In this document: positions 45,472 to 57,000 of the stretch, in pieces
Numbering within the stretch: the first letter of the stretch is position 1
Layout: each line of letters opens with the position of its first letter
Source of the DNA: Halicephalobus mephisto
Taxonomy: Eukaryota > Nematoda > Chromadorea > Rhabditida > Panagrolaimidae
Direction: 5' to 3'
NCBI GenBank assembly: GCA_009193035.1
Contig: SWDT01000142.1
Location: 1-64,000, forward strand
Length of the DNA: 64,000 nucleotides
The notes under the pieces: model-generated
The model's database searches: none
Told to the model about the DNA's origin: nothing
The model's input: only the letters and a program-made list of their open reading frames with translations
Program-made: the position numbers and the translations under genes

Positions 45472-47774
45472 ATGTCGGTTGATGTCCGTGTTGTTGAAAC
45501 AGCTCTTGTTGCAGCTGGATTGGTTCCTAACACGAATTTTAAAAATTTTGGAGATTCGCAGATGGTAGACCTCGATTGTGGCCCAGGTGCAGTAACGATT
45601 CCAGCTGATGAACAACGGAAACAAGCATCTGCGAACGTTTTTAGACGAACCAAACCAGAACTTCATTTACATAATTCGGAATCTGTCAGAGTAGAAGAAC
45701 CTCAATTGTTCAATCCTGTTGATGATTCTCCTTACAAAATCACAAAAATCTCAATTGTAAGTTTACTGTATTTTGTTTTATCAGTCTGAAGTCAAAATTC
45801 TAATTTTTCGTTGTGAGAGATAATTTTCGAAAAGTTTATTTTTCGTGATGAGAGATAATTTTCTAAATTCTGATTTTTCGTTACGGGAAACAATTTTCTA
45901 AATTCTGATTTTTCGTTGTGAGAGATAATTTTCGAAAAATTTATTTTTCGTTGTGAGAGATAATTTTCGAAAAGTTTATTTTTCGTAATGGAAGAAAACT
46001 TTCTAAATTCTAATTTTTCGTGGTAAAACATAATTTTCGAAAACTTTATTTTTCATCATAGAAGATAATTTTAAAAAATATTATTTTCCATAATGGAAGA
46101 AAACTTTCTAAATTCTAATTTTTCGTGGTAAAACATAATTTTCGAAATTCTAATTTTTCGTGTTAAGATGATTTTTGAAAATTTTATTTTTCGTGATCAA
46201 ATATTATTTTCGAAATTCTGATTTTTCGTGGTAAAAAATGACTTTTGTCATGTTTGAATTCGAAAAATTCAGACAATTTCTGATTATTAATTTAGATAAT
46301 TTAAAAATAAAAAAATCGATGAATGATGTCTTAGAACGATAAGTCCGAATTTCGATGAAAATTAATTTTTGCATTTTCAGAATTCCTATGAATTTGATAA
46401 ATTACGAAATCCTGGAAGTTTCCCAGAAGGATCTCTGGAATCCTTGTCGATTAATCGAAGAAGATTTTCGAAAAAAAAAATTTTCGCAAAAATTTCCCAT
46501 TCTGTCGAAAAACGAAACGCTCGAGAAAGGACCAGAGTTCATACGGTAAATCAGGCGTTCGGAGTTTTGAAGATGCGACTTCCGACCCTCAGGACAAATA
46601 CCAAAAGAGTTTCGAAATTGAAAATTTTACGAACAGCTATAGAATATATCGGAACTTTGAAAAACATGATCAAACACGAGGATCAAACAGGATTAACGAC
46701 TTTCAACATTAATTTCGCCAACGAATTAAAAAATGCCAAATCCAACGAAAGACTACATGGGCTGTCATCTGAAGGTATATCTTAATTTTATAAAAAATTT
46801 AAAAGTTAATTTTCTTAGAAATTTTTTTTCAGAAATTTAAAAATTTTATTTTCTTAGAAATTTTAAAATTTAGGTAAAAAAGAGCGAATTGATTATGTTA
46901 ATTGCCAGATTTACCACTTTCACAAATCTCTCTCCTTTCCGCGGGAATTCAGAAATAGTATTATTATAAAAATTAAGTTTTCCATGAAATGATCATGTCA
47001 CAAATTCTTGGAAATTTCAAAATTTAGGTAAAAAAAGAAAATAGTGTGAGTGAGAACAAAATGTAAGAAGAAAGAGAAGGAAAGAAAAAAGAGAAAAAGG
47101 AAAGAAAGAAAAAAGGGGAAAAAAGAGAGAAAAGAAAATAAAGAAAAAGAAAAAAGAGAAAGAAAAAAAGGGAAGAAAGAAAAAAGGGAGAAAAAAGAGA
47201 GAAAAAGAAAGAAAAAGAAAAAAAGAGAAAAGAGGAAAAAAAGAGAGGAGAGAAGCGCGAGTGAGGACAGAGCGAGAGAAAATAGAAGACAAAACGAGTG
47301 AATTTTGGCAATGACCGTAATTTGCCATTTTTTCCATTTTTATAAATCCCTCTCTTCCTTTGCGCGGGAATTTAAAAAAATAAAAATCTATAAATTGTGA
47401 AAATTAATTTCAAAGTAATTTTATAAATTTAGGTAAAAAAATACTTCAATAATTGTTATTTTTTTAAATTTAAAATAATAAAATTTTCAGAATTAAAAAC
47501 TAAAAAAGATTCTTCATTTTTATCTGTTGGAACTTCAACATTATTTTCTCAACCAGAACCTATAACTTCTGTTTTTACAAATAATTCCCTAAAATTACCG
47601 TATGTCGGATATGAAAATTTCTACGGATCCAGTTACATGTCATATTCTGCTTACATGCCCATGGCTACCGTAGCCGTTCCATCTGTTCAGGGCACTTCTT
47701 ACGACGGCGTTTTTCACTACAACGGCCAACCTAGTGACTACACGACTCTCAGCACGACAAATGCATTTTTTTAA
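45472..47774 (+). CDS. bHLH transcription factor
   Basis: Exons 45472..45756, 46381..46774 and 47491..47774 give 320 aa with consistent phases. The basic region and helix 1 read EKRNARERTRVHTVNQAF (about residues 138-155). Helix 2 contains KRVSKLKILRTAIEYIGTL. Arg-Glu-Arg in the basic region fits E-box DNA binding. This is a tissue-specific (class A, Atonal/Achaete-scute/Twist-like) factor, but I could not place the subfamily. Flanking parts are low in conserved motifs; the C-terminus is rich in Ser, Tyr, Thr and Met, as in activation regions. It presumably acts in the nucleus as a dimer with an E/Daughterless partner, which is family knowledge. The first Met directly follows a repeat array, so a different start or an extra 5' exon is possible. 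It converges on gop-1. Confidence 0.85.
45800..46250. repeat. Tandem array in bHLH intron 1
   Basis: Seven or eight ~60-bp units carry ATTTTTCGTNGTGAGAGATA and ATTTTCNAAATTCTGATTT. Confidence 0.75.
47026..47303 (+). repeat. 270-bp polypurine tract in bHLH intron 2
   Basis: Almost every base from 47031 to 47290 is A or G on the plus strand (AGAAAGAGAAGGAAAGAAAA and similar). Copies of a GAAAAT..CCTTTCCGCGGGAATT-type block lie on both sides (near 46925 and 47355). Confidence 0.9.
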
Positions 47775-47836
47775 AATTTTATTTTTATAAAAATTATTTG
47801 CATCAAATATCACCTCGTATTAAATATAGCCCACTA

Positions 47837-50800
47837 TCACACATCCCGAACTGGATAACTAAATCCAGTTGACTTATTATCTACATTATCCATCGATGTC
47901 GGATTTGTCTGCAAAGAAGACACCGTACTTGATATAGAATTCGACGAACTCACACTCGGTACAGTACTTGAAGAAAGTCCAATTCTGAATACAGATCCCG
48001 GAGTGCGGCCATTAACCGGCGAAGAAGTGACGTTCACCGGAGTCGCCGATGGCGGGCTTTCCTTCACCCCCAGGACTTCACAAAGTAGTTTAATTTTAAA
48101 ATCACGGGCATTTTTCCTGGCCTAAAAAAACCCATTTATTAAAAAAATTAAAATTAACAAAATCATTTCAAAATAAATATCCCGAAACAAAAAATCAATT
48201 TCGTCATCAACGCCAGATTTACCGTTTTTTATAAAATTATTTCGTGTAAAAATTATAAAATTATTTTGAAATTTTCTAAAAAATAAAAAAAATGCGGATC
48301 AATTTCGATAAAAATTGCCGGATTTGACATTTTTGCAAAAGTTTTTTTTGTGGGAATTCAAAAAAAACCATTTTTATAAAAATAAAAAGTAAGAATTTTT
48401 AAAATTGTTTCAAAATGAATTTTTAAAAAATTTTAAAATTTATACAAAAAAGTCCGAGTTGATTTTGAGAAATTTTTAGATTTTCCATTTTTATAAAATT
48501 CTTTTTTTACGTGAAAACTTCGAAATTACATTACTGTTTTGATTTTTATATTAATATAATTTCGAAATTCGCATTTAAAAAAGAATTTAATAAAAATGGA
48601 AAATCTGGCAATTTCTCAAAATCAACTCGCACTTTTTTCTTTCGCTTAAATTTTAAGATTTTTTAGAAATTCATTCCAAAATAATTTCTAAATTTAAACA
48701 AAAAAAAAACAAATAAATTTCGAAAAATTGTCAGATTTTCAATTTTCATAAAAAATTTTTTAAGTGAGAATTTCGAAATTACATTAATATAAAAATCAAA
48801 ATAGTAAAATTTTTAAAAATTCATTCCAAAATAATTTCTAAATTTAAACAAAAAAAAAAACAAATTTCAAAAAATTGTCAGATTTTCAATTTTCATAAAG
48901 AAAATTCTTAAGTGAGAATTTCGAAATTACATTAATATAAAAATCAAAATAGTAAAATTTTTAGAAATTCATCCCAAAATAATTTCTAAATTTAAACAAA
49001 AAAAAAACAAATAAATTTCGAAAAATTGTCAGATATTCAATTTTCATAAAGAAATTTTTCAAGTGAGAATTTTAAAATCTCCAAAAATTTTTAAATATTT
49101 AAAAACTTACTGTTGTTAATCTTTGTTTTGCTGAAAAAGCACGAATACTATCAGGAAATACTAAAATTCCATCAAAAATTGGTTTATCATTAAAAGTGAA
49201 TTTCGTTCTTGGATCTTTGATGACCACATGGATTGAATTCTTATCTACAGAATCGATTGAGATATTTTCTAATCTTCCTACATTTGTTACAACACCGTAA
49301 CCAAATTTATTCAAATGGGTTTCGGCCAAAATAAAATTATATTGATCCGTAACTAGGGCTTTTGTCGGATTATTTTCTGATTTTCCATTTTTTTCCTTCA
49401 CTGAACACATTAATAAATCACTATTTGCTAAAAAAAAATTAAATTAAATTCCACAAAAAAACCAAAACTCACAAAGATCAATACAATCCGACACTTCTAT
49501 TACGTTTCCAATCTTCGGTGCCAGAGGCAATTTAGTTTCTTGTTTTCCTGTTAAATCAACATGAAATTTTTTTAAAATAAAATACAATTCAAGTCTAACT
49601 CTGACGTCATCTTCACCATCGAAAGGAAGATCTCTCGGTAAATTTTGGCTATTTTTCGTGCATATCGGTGGTAATAACAAAATTGGATCTAAAGCGATAT
49701 TTTCAATTCTGAGTTCCATTCTTTCGACTCTCCAGTATTCTTCTTCGAAAATGTCTAAAAAATTTTCTCTTATGAATATCTCCGGTTCCAAAAACGACAC
49801 TATATTTTTTAACGCTTCTTCTGTGTCGTTTATAATTTCTTGTTCGAATTCCGTTTCTGGATTTAATCCAAGTACCGCTCTTCTAGCTACTACCGTAAAC
49901 AAATTCATGGCAATCGGTCTCATTAAATGGCGATTTGTTTTGTTCGAAAGACGTCTTAGAACTCCTGTAAAAATAGCTTGAAGTTCCGGATTCAATATCT
50001 GGCACTTTCCACTGTGAGGAATTTGAGCTGCTTCAAGTAAATCTGGCATCGTTCTTGCTAAAAAAGCAAAAATTAAAAATAAATTTCAAAAAATTAAAAA
50101 TAAATTTTTAAAAATTAAAATTACTAAATTTTAAGAAACAATAAATTTAAAAATAAATCATAAAAAATTAATTTAAAAAATTTAAAATAATTTAGGAAAT
50201 TTAAAAAATAATTACAATATAAAAATTAAAAATAATTGAAATTTTTGAAATCCAAAAATAGGAAAAATAAAATTAAAAAACTATTAAAAACTTACAGAGT
50301 TTTTGATAAATAACATTTAAAAATAACAACGCAAAAAATTCAGCTTGATGATCGTAACCAGCTGTGATAGTTTCGTGAAGTCTTCTGTAAAATAACAATT
50401 TCGTCGGAATAGGGACAATTTCCCTCACACTCATGGTGTACTGTCCATGAGAATCCACTCGATATTCTCTTCTTACTTCGTTCTCATTTCCAAACAATAA
50501 TGGTTGTAATGCAGATTGAACAACATTAGGGTCATCTGTCAGCAGTAATAAATTCGTTAAAAAAAAGAAACACGAAGCCGGACAGAGCAGGATCGCCCCT
50601 GACTCAAACGGCAGCATCAAAGGCAGTAAATACAGCGGTTCCAATATCATCGACACAAAGCAATCCAGTAATATTTCAGTCTAAAATATCACAAATAATA
50701 AATAACAAATCATAAATCATAAAAATTCATATATGAAATTTCTACAAAATAATCCCAAAATGAAATTTTAGAGGTTTTTAAAAATTAAAGTTAAATTTTT

Positions 50801-52361
50801 AGTTTTTTATCATTTCGAAACAATTCAAAAAGTACAAAAATTCATGTGAAATTCCAACAAATAATCCTAAAACGAAATTTTGGAAGTTTTAAGAATTAAA
50901 ATAGTCTAAAAATTTTAGTTTCAATGATAGTGATTTCGTAACCATTACTTTTGAATTATATTTTTTAAAATATCTAGAAACTTTTGAATTCAGGATATAC
51001 AGTATACTTAACCCTCTATCTACCTTCTAGGATTAATTTCGATATATGAAACTATTCATAAACATCCTAAAAATCAACTATTCTAGAATATCCCGTTGGG
51101 AATGTTCTTCAAAATGAAAATCCTTACCAATTCTTTTGAATTCGTCGCAAAAATATCAGCAAAGTAGTTGAGATACCCTATTTGTTCGTCGATCATGGTT
51201 GCTAATCTGTCTTGATTTGAGGTTTCGTTTTGAGCCGAACGGATAAACGTGTCCATTCTAACAATCTTGTCCACAATAGAGTGCATCATGACTGGGAAGA
51301 ATTCCTTCATTTGATTATTTACGAAATTCTGAACAGATTCGTCTTCGATCCGGAATATATTCAGAGTGACGGTCCTGATTGCGGTCCTGACCATGGGTTC
51401 CGTGTTGTAAAAGTGCTTCAAAGCAACCGTCAGCAGGGGAAATTCTCCAGAAACTTCGTTGAAGAAGAAATGGACCGTTTTTGAATTCAATTTCAAAGAC
51501 AGAGTCTTCACGAAGGATATAAAATAAGCCATTATATCCTCGTTAGTGAACTCGAAATTGTGTTGAATTACACTGTTCACGTTGTTGTTACTGAGCAAGA
51601 AATCTGAAATTCATAATTTCAATTGTGAAAATTAAAAACACCTTACACAAAGCGGATTCGTTTCGTAAATTTTCGAAGATGATGTTCCAAGTCTGGAGGA
51701 GCTGGACATGAACGGAGATGTGGCATTTCTGGTTCATGATGTTGATAAAATGTTGATGCATCTGTCTTTCTAGGAAAAAGCTGAAAAAATACTGCATATA
51801 AAAAACTTTGATTTATAAAAAAATCGATTTTCAATATATGGAAAAAATCAATTTTCGATATATAGGAAATTGAAAATTTGATATATAAAAAATAGGTATT
51901 TGATATATAGAAAAAATCAACTTTTGATATACAAAAAATTGGTATTTGATATATGAAAAAAAAAATAATTTTTGATATATAGAAAATTAAGAATTTGATA
52001 TATAAAAAGTAGGTATTTGTTATATAGAAAAAATCAATTTTTGATATATAAAAAGTAGGTATTTAGTATATGGGAAAAAATCGATTTTTGATATATGAGT
52101 TCAAAAAACTCACTCAAATATACTAGTTTCATTTTGATCGCCCCAGACCAGTACTTCTGCCAGCAACCTCAGAGCTTCTATAATGACATCCTTGTTCCCA
52201 TCGTGGACTTGGCGATTTTTGTATAAAACACCGTGCAAGTACCTACAATTCAGATTTTTTATATAAAAAGTAGTTTAAAAAACCTACTTTAGGTACTCGA
52301 TGGAGTGAATGTTCTTCGGCTTCCATAGGAGCGAGCCGTTACCGCTTAACCGTTTGAACAT
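47837..52361 (-). CDS. gop-1: GOP-1 / CLEC16A homologue
   Basis: Eight minus-strand exons: 52361..52288, 52242..52114, 51780..51647, 51603..51128, 50680..50296, 50057..49473, 49427..49111 and 48121..47837. They give 794 aa with all phases consistent. CLEC16A/GOP-1 proteins act at endosomes and in autophagy and mitophagy; worm GOP-1 helps activate RAB-2 on phagosomes and dense-core vesicles. The FPL domain is clear: VWGDQNETSIFDFFLE, QLLQTWNIIFENLRNESALY, FLLSNNNVNSVI, ISFVKTLSLKLNSKTVHFFF and MVRTAIRTVTLNIF. The middle holds a long helical region; the last exon is Ser/Thr/Pro-rich and low-complexity, ending SYPVRDV. The apparent C-type lectin label in the vertebrate name does not apply. Introns are 37-590 bp, several with tandem repeats. 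The stop lies 62 bp from the stop of the bHLH gene. Confidence 0.93.
48190..49080. repeat. Repeats in gop-1 last long intron
   Basis: At least five related blocks contain GAAAAATTGTCAGATTTTCA, AAGTGAGAATTTCGAAATTA and CCCAAAATAATTTCTAAATT; the blocks at 48660-49080 form three ~145-bp tandem units, and an inverted one lies near 48560-48650. Confidence 0.7.
50700..51075. repeat. Copy of the dispersed AAACGAAATTTT / GATATATGAAACTATT family
   Basis: This gop-1 intron carries GATTTCGTAACCATTACTTT, AGAAACTTTTGAATTCAGGA, TATACAGTATACTTAACCC and CGATATATGAAACTATTC in order. The same order occurs at 54845-55200, and in reverse at 55815-56045. Confidence 0.8.
51825..52105. repeat. GATATATAGAAAA tandem tract in gop-1 intron
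   Basis: Units of TTTGATATATAGAAAAAATC and AAAAAGTAGGTATTTGATAT, period 55-60 bp, about five copies. Confidence 0.7.
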
Positions 52362-52676
52362 AATTTAAATATTAAAAAATATAAAATACAAAAAATTGGA
52401 TATATTTATTTCATCAAAAGCAATCCCGCAAGATTATCAACCAGTCAAATCTGGTTGAACAGCCAAACAAGCCGCATAATTGAAAAAAGAACAATTTCGA
52501 GACAAGTTTTCCCGACGCGAATTCTCTTTCTGCGCTTATTCGTGCTTTTAAACGACCAAACAAGTCGCATAATTAAACAAAGGACATTTTTGAGGGGAAT
52601 TTTCCCGACACGAATTTCTCTTCTGCGGCGATTCCGGGTTTCGAATTTAAAAAACCGAAGTTGTCTGGCTTGCGAG
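52362..52676. promoter_or_regulatory. Shared divergent 5' region of gop-1 and the MTFR1-like gene
   Basis: Only 315 bp separate the two start codons. It contains a direct repeat of about 105 bp (AAACAAGCCGCATAATTGAA at 52465 and AAACAAGTCGCATAATTAAA at 52557, each followed by TTTTCCCGACGCGAATT-type sequence). The upstream frame that continues in phase with the MTFR1 start is produced by this repeat. Confidence 0.55.
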
Positions 52677-53927
52677 ATGGAGGAAGGTTCTGAAGCTGTT
52701 GGTTCTCACTGTAATCCAGAAGTTTTTAATTCTTACCGTAATTCATATGGTCGGGAGTACAATGTCCTCCAGAATCAGTCTGTCGTAGCTCAGATAATCA
52801 CGGCATGGGACCTAATGATGGCGATTGTGACGGACGAAGTGGCCAATTTTGTAAGTTCCGTTTAAATCCTAAAATTTTGCTTTTTAAACTTTCCAGCGTC
52901 AATTCCTTCCGAGGATTGATTTGACTACATGGTCGAAATTTGTTATCTGTAAAGTGAAAAAATTCGATTACCAGAATGCCGTCCGTCGAATTCTGCACTA
53001 TGTCCCGAGGCCGTGAGTGGTTCATATATCGAATTTCAGTGTTGGTCCTTTTCAGAGTCGTCGAACCTCTTCACTATTATCCGGCCACTACAGACGACTT
53101 CAAATTCACTGGTTATACCCTTCTAGACGTCAAGAGAATGATCCAATCGAATTCCCAACCCTATGGTACCCCATATATCAGTTTTCCACACTTTTCTTCA
53201 TTTACTTGTTTTAGAAGTTTATCTACGTCCTATCACGTTTTCCGATGTGCAAGTTACCGATTTTATCGAAAAAGACGAATATTTCTCCGAGACGACCCAG
53301 TTGGACACGGCTTCGACCCTGGGGCCCGGCTCGGACGCCACGCCCCAGATGAACAGAGTAGCCGCACTGGAATTAGAACTCGAGTTGATGAAGAAACAAT
53401 TGGCAATGGTTATGGCTGCAGTTGCTGCTAATCCGCCTCCTGGACTCAGTATCCCTGTCGTTTCTGAGAATCCTATCCAGAAGTCCGTGAATCCAGCTCC
53501 TGTGGCTGTCAATCCCCCTCCCCCGCCTCCACCACCCCCATTGCCACTCCTTTCGAATCCTAAACCTATTGCAATCAATTCTAAACCATCAACAAGCCTG
53601 GAGTCAAGTATTCTCAAGGAAACTGATCGGGTTAAAAGCACCCAGGACTCGAAGGAGAGTGTCCCGTCCATGAGTGATGTGCTGAAAGAATTGAACACTA
53701 TCAAACTCCGAAGTGTTCCAAGGTTGGTTTTTGTTTAATTTTAGTAGTTTTTCGAAATTTACTCATTTTACAGGTCTCCAGGAGGAACCCCCTGTCGTCT
53801 GGGTTCGAAATCTGACTCCGGAAATTTCCTAGAAGAAGCTTTAATCCAGAAATTCAGGAACGCGAATCTCCACGATTCCTCTACCGACAGTATCTGCATG
53901 TGGGAAGACGAACAAGACGAAAACTGA
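52677..53927 (+). CDS. Mitochondrial fission regulator (MTFR1/MTFR2/MTFR1L family)
   Basis: Exons 52677..52850, 52897..53012, 53056..53165, 53215..53722 and 53774..53927 give 353 aa with phases kept. MTFR proteins are mitochondrial and influence fission and morphology. The signature is the coiled-coil RVAALELELELMKKQLAMV followed by a proline run (PPPPPPPPPLPLL). Next comes the family block MSDVLKELNTIKLRSVPRSP then GGTPCRLG, and a C-terminal FLEEALIQKFRNANLHDSS ending with an acidic tail. I chose the ATG at 52677 because the in-phase region upstream is a tandem repeat. All introns are 43-51 bp. Divergent from gop-1, convergent with atlastin. Worm members are little studied; the assignment rests on the coiled coil, polyproline and LRSVxRSPGG block. 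Confidence 0.82.
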
Positions 53928-54054
53928 TAGGCAAATATTTTCAAAATTGTTATCGAGTGATTATATGGAATGTATTTTTGTAAAAAATTGATTTATTGTA
54001 GTTGAGTAGAAATTTACTCAATGATATGAAGGATTTTTAAGACACTTGTTTGAG

Positions 54055-57000
54055 CTAAATTTCTTTTTTTCCACGACATCGTCGACAAAGTGGCTTGACG
54101 GTCACGTAGCACCATATCCCGAATAGAGCACTTAAGGAAATAGGGATAGCCACTATGCCGGCACTGACGATACCGAGTTGGAGAGTCACGACGGATGCTG
54201 CGACTGCCCCTGAGGCTGCTCCGCCGAGTCCTAAACCGAAAAGTACAGAATCCCCGCAGGCTAATAAAGCTGAAGCACAACCGGTGACTCTTTTGTCTTC
54301 GTTGAGTCTTTTGTATCGATCTAATTCTGCCTGAAAATAGTAGGAAATTAAAAATTAATTTTTTACAAAGTAGTTTCAAGGTGAATTTTGAAATTTTCCA
54401 ATTAAAACAAAATGTGAAATTTGGGATTTATGTGATTTTGAAAAAATCAATTATAATCACACGATTAAAAAACATTTTGAAATAAATTTCGCCACGAAAT
54501 GGTCTCGAGAGGAATTTTTAGGAATTGTAGCAGCTTAGTGTTTCGGTTTCATGATCTTACATGAGTTCGTAACCAACTTTTTGGAACTACACCTTCTTGG
54601 ATGCGATTTAGAACTCGTTAAATTCAGGACATACAGTACACCTAACCATTTACCTAAATTCTAGAATTAGTTTCGATATATAAACCGCTTAAAAAACGTC
54701 TTAAAAATCACGACTAATTCTACAGTACCCTATTGTAAACGTGTTTCCTGTACGGATATGTACGTTTCGTACTATTATATAAAAATTAGAAATAAGTTTT
54801 TTACGAAATGGTCTCAAAAGGAATTTTAAAATAAAAAAAAAACAATATTTTGCGACTGTGATTTCGTAACCATTATTTTTGAATTATATTTTTAAAATAT
54901 CTAGAAACTTTTGAATTCAGGATATACAGTATACTTAATCCTTTATCTATCTTCTAGGATTAGTTTCGATATATGAAACTGTTGGTACTTGAGATGCCGT
55001 GCAAGTGGCGCTCCCTGATTAGGTGGTTTCAGCACGACTACCGTAATCCCGCGAAGTTTATATTCTTGCGTTGTTGTTTAATAATATATTTCTATGAAAG
55101 ATTGTGACTTGTTGTTCTATAAAGACTCAAATATATCTCTCCCTATTCCTCGCATCACAAGTCACGACAGAAATTATCCATAAATATCCTAAAAATCACA
55201 ATTATCCCCACAGTATCTTTTTGAAAAGAAGCTTTTTATATGACTGGATATAGTTAGAATTTTCTAAAAAAACTTACGTTAATGTCCTCCTGAAGTCGGG
55301 CCAGATTTGTCGACCGGACTTCGCCGTCGCCGATCTTGGGACATTTGTCGTAGATATTCAGAGCAGTAATTCCGTGTTTTATATGAGCTTCCAGAAGTTT
55401 TTTCTCGGACATCATTCGAGGTCCAGAAGTCACTCTATCCATGCCTCTACAGTAAGCCGTCTTCGCTTCAACAGCGGATTCCACGCAAAGAATCTGAGCA
55501 TTCGCGTTTAAGATGCCTCGGGGGCTGGGACATTCATGAGTGCTGTCAAAAACACGAGCAAATTCCTAAATTCAATCATATCCAACAACATATTAAATTT
55601 CAAGTATTACTCGAATATATTCCATCATTTTTTTGCAAGTGACGTCCTTCCCGTTTATCTGCTTTGGCTGGATTACGTGCGGATTCAGAATTCCGTGAGT
55701 CATCCTTTTCACTTCTTCTCTGAAGACAGGTCTGATATCTGTAACGATGTAAATAATATTAAAAACGTAAAAATGCAAAAAATAAAGCTAAAAATTAAAA
55801 AACATCTTCAACGGGATATTTTAGGACAGTTGATTTTTAGGATTTTTATGAATAGTTTCATATATCGAAATTAATCCTAGAAGGTAGATAGAGGGTTAAG
55901 TATACTGTATATCCTGAATTCAAAAGTTTCTAGATATTTTAAAAAATATAATTCAGAAGTAATGGTTACGAAATCACAGTCGCAAAAGATTGTTTTTTTT
56001 TTATTTTAAAATTCCTTTCGAGACCATTTTGTAAAAAAACTTAATTTTTGAAGGAATTTGATTAAAATAATTGTAGTTACCTTTGACATATCCCTTGAAA
56101 GAGTTCCTCTCGGCCACCTTGTGTCCCGGATGAGGTAGCAGGACACAGTTAACTTGATCGAAGACTTCCTTGAGATCCTTCTTGACCGTTCTCATGACTT
56201 CTGTTTCTCCAGCGTTTATCTCGAGGACTTGTTCGAGCAGCTTTATTCCTCCTTCAGTCCCGTAGGCAAAGTCGTCTGGAGATTTAAAATCCCTCACTAC
56301 AAATGATAGTGACTGAAAAAATATTTTAAAATTTCTCCAATTTTATTTTTTAACATTCTTTTCAATTTTAAAAATTTCACTTTTTTAAATAAAAAAACGT
56401 TTTTAATTTTAATTTGGATTTTTAAATATCAATTTTTTAATTTTTAAAATTTGAAATTCTTTAAATTTAAAAAACTTTAAAATTTAAAGAATTTTTTAAA
56501 ATTTAAAAAACTTTTTAAATTTTTTTTAGATCTATATCTCCACCTGAAATGGCTTCCCGAAGTCCTGGGCTTCTGTTAGGACAAGTCTACCGTATTCCAC
56601 AAATAAGCTTAAATATTGAAGGGCTTCATCTGGAATGGATTCCCCTACGTTGTAGCATTGGTGGCTGCTGAGGAGTGTTGAAAGTCCAAAAATATTCGAA
56701 CACTGTCTCAACGCGAGGTTTCCGTCGAAGGTTCCTTGAGTGTCCATCTGAAAAAATTGATTAAAATACAATATTTCAAAATTTTAAAATTATTGACTGC
56801 AATTTGTTCTAGATACCGTAATTTCTGAATTAGAAGCTCCAGAGACATCATGGATATATCAATTGTAGAGTGTTCTGTAGAGACATTAATGATGCACAAT
56901 ACTCTTCTATTAATCTACAGTGAAAGAAGTTACAGTTAATAAATCCAAGTTCATGGACTACACTGTGATTTGTTCCGTAACTTCGGACTCAGAAGCTACG

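Noticed and set aside
45036..45653. 205-codon minus-strand frame of FSKKSDNF repeats
   Set aside because: The open frame is created by the ~27-bp tandem array and runs antisense through the first bHLH exon; no splice or family support.
47017..47337. Phe/Ser- and Lys/Glu-rich frames on both strands
   Set aside because: Both come from the polypurine tract; composition alone keeps the frames open.
53219..53704. 161-codon minus-strand frame with a glycine run
   Set aside because: It is the antisense of the proline-rich MTFR1 exon.
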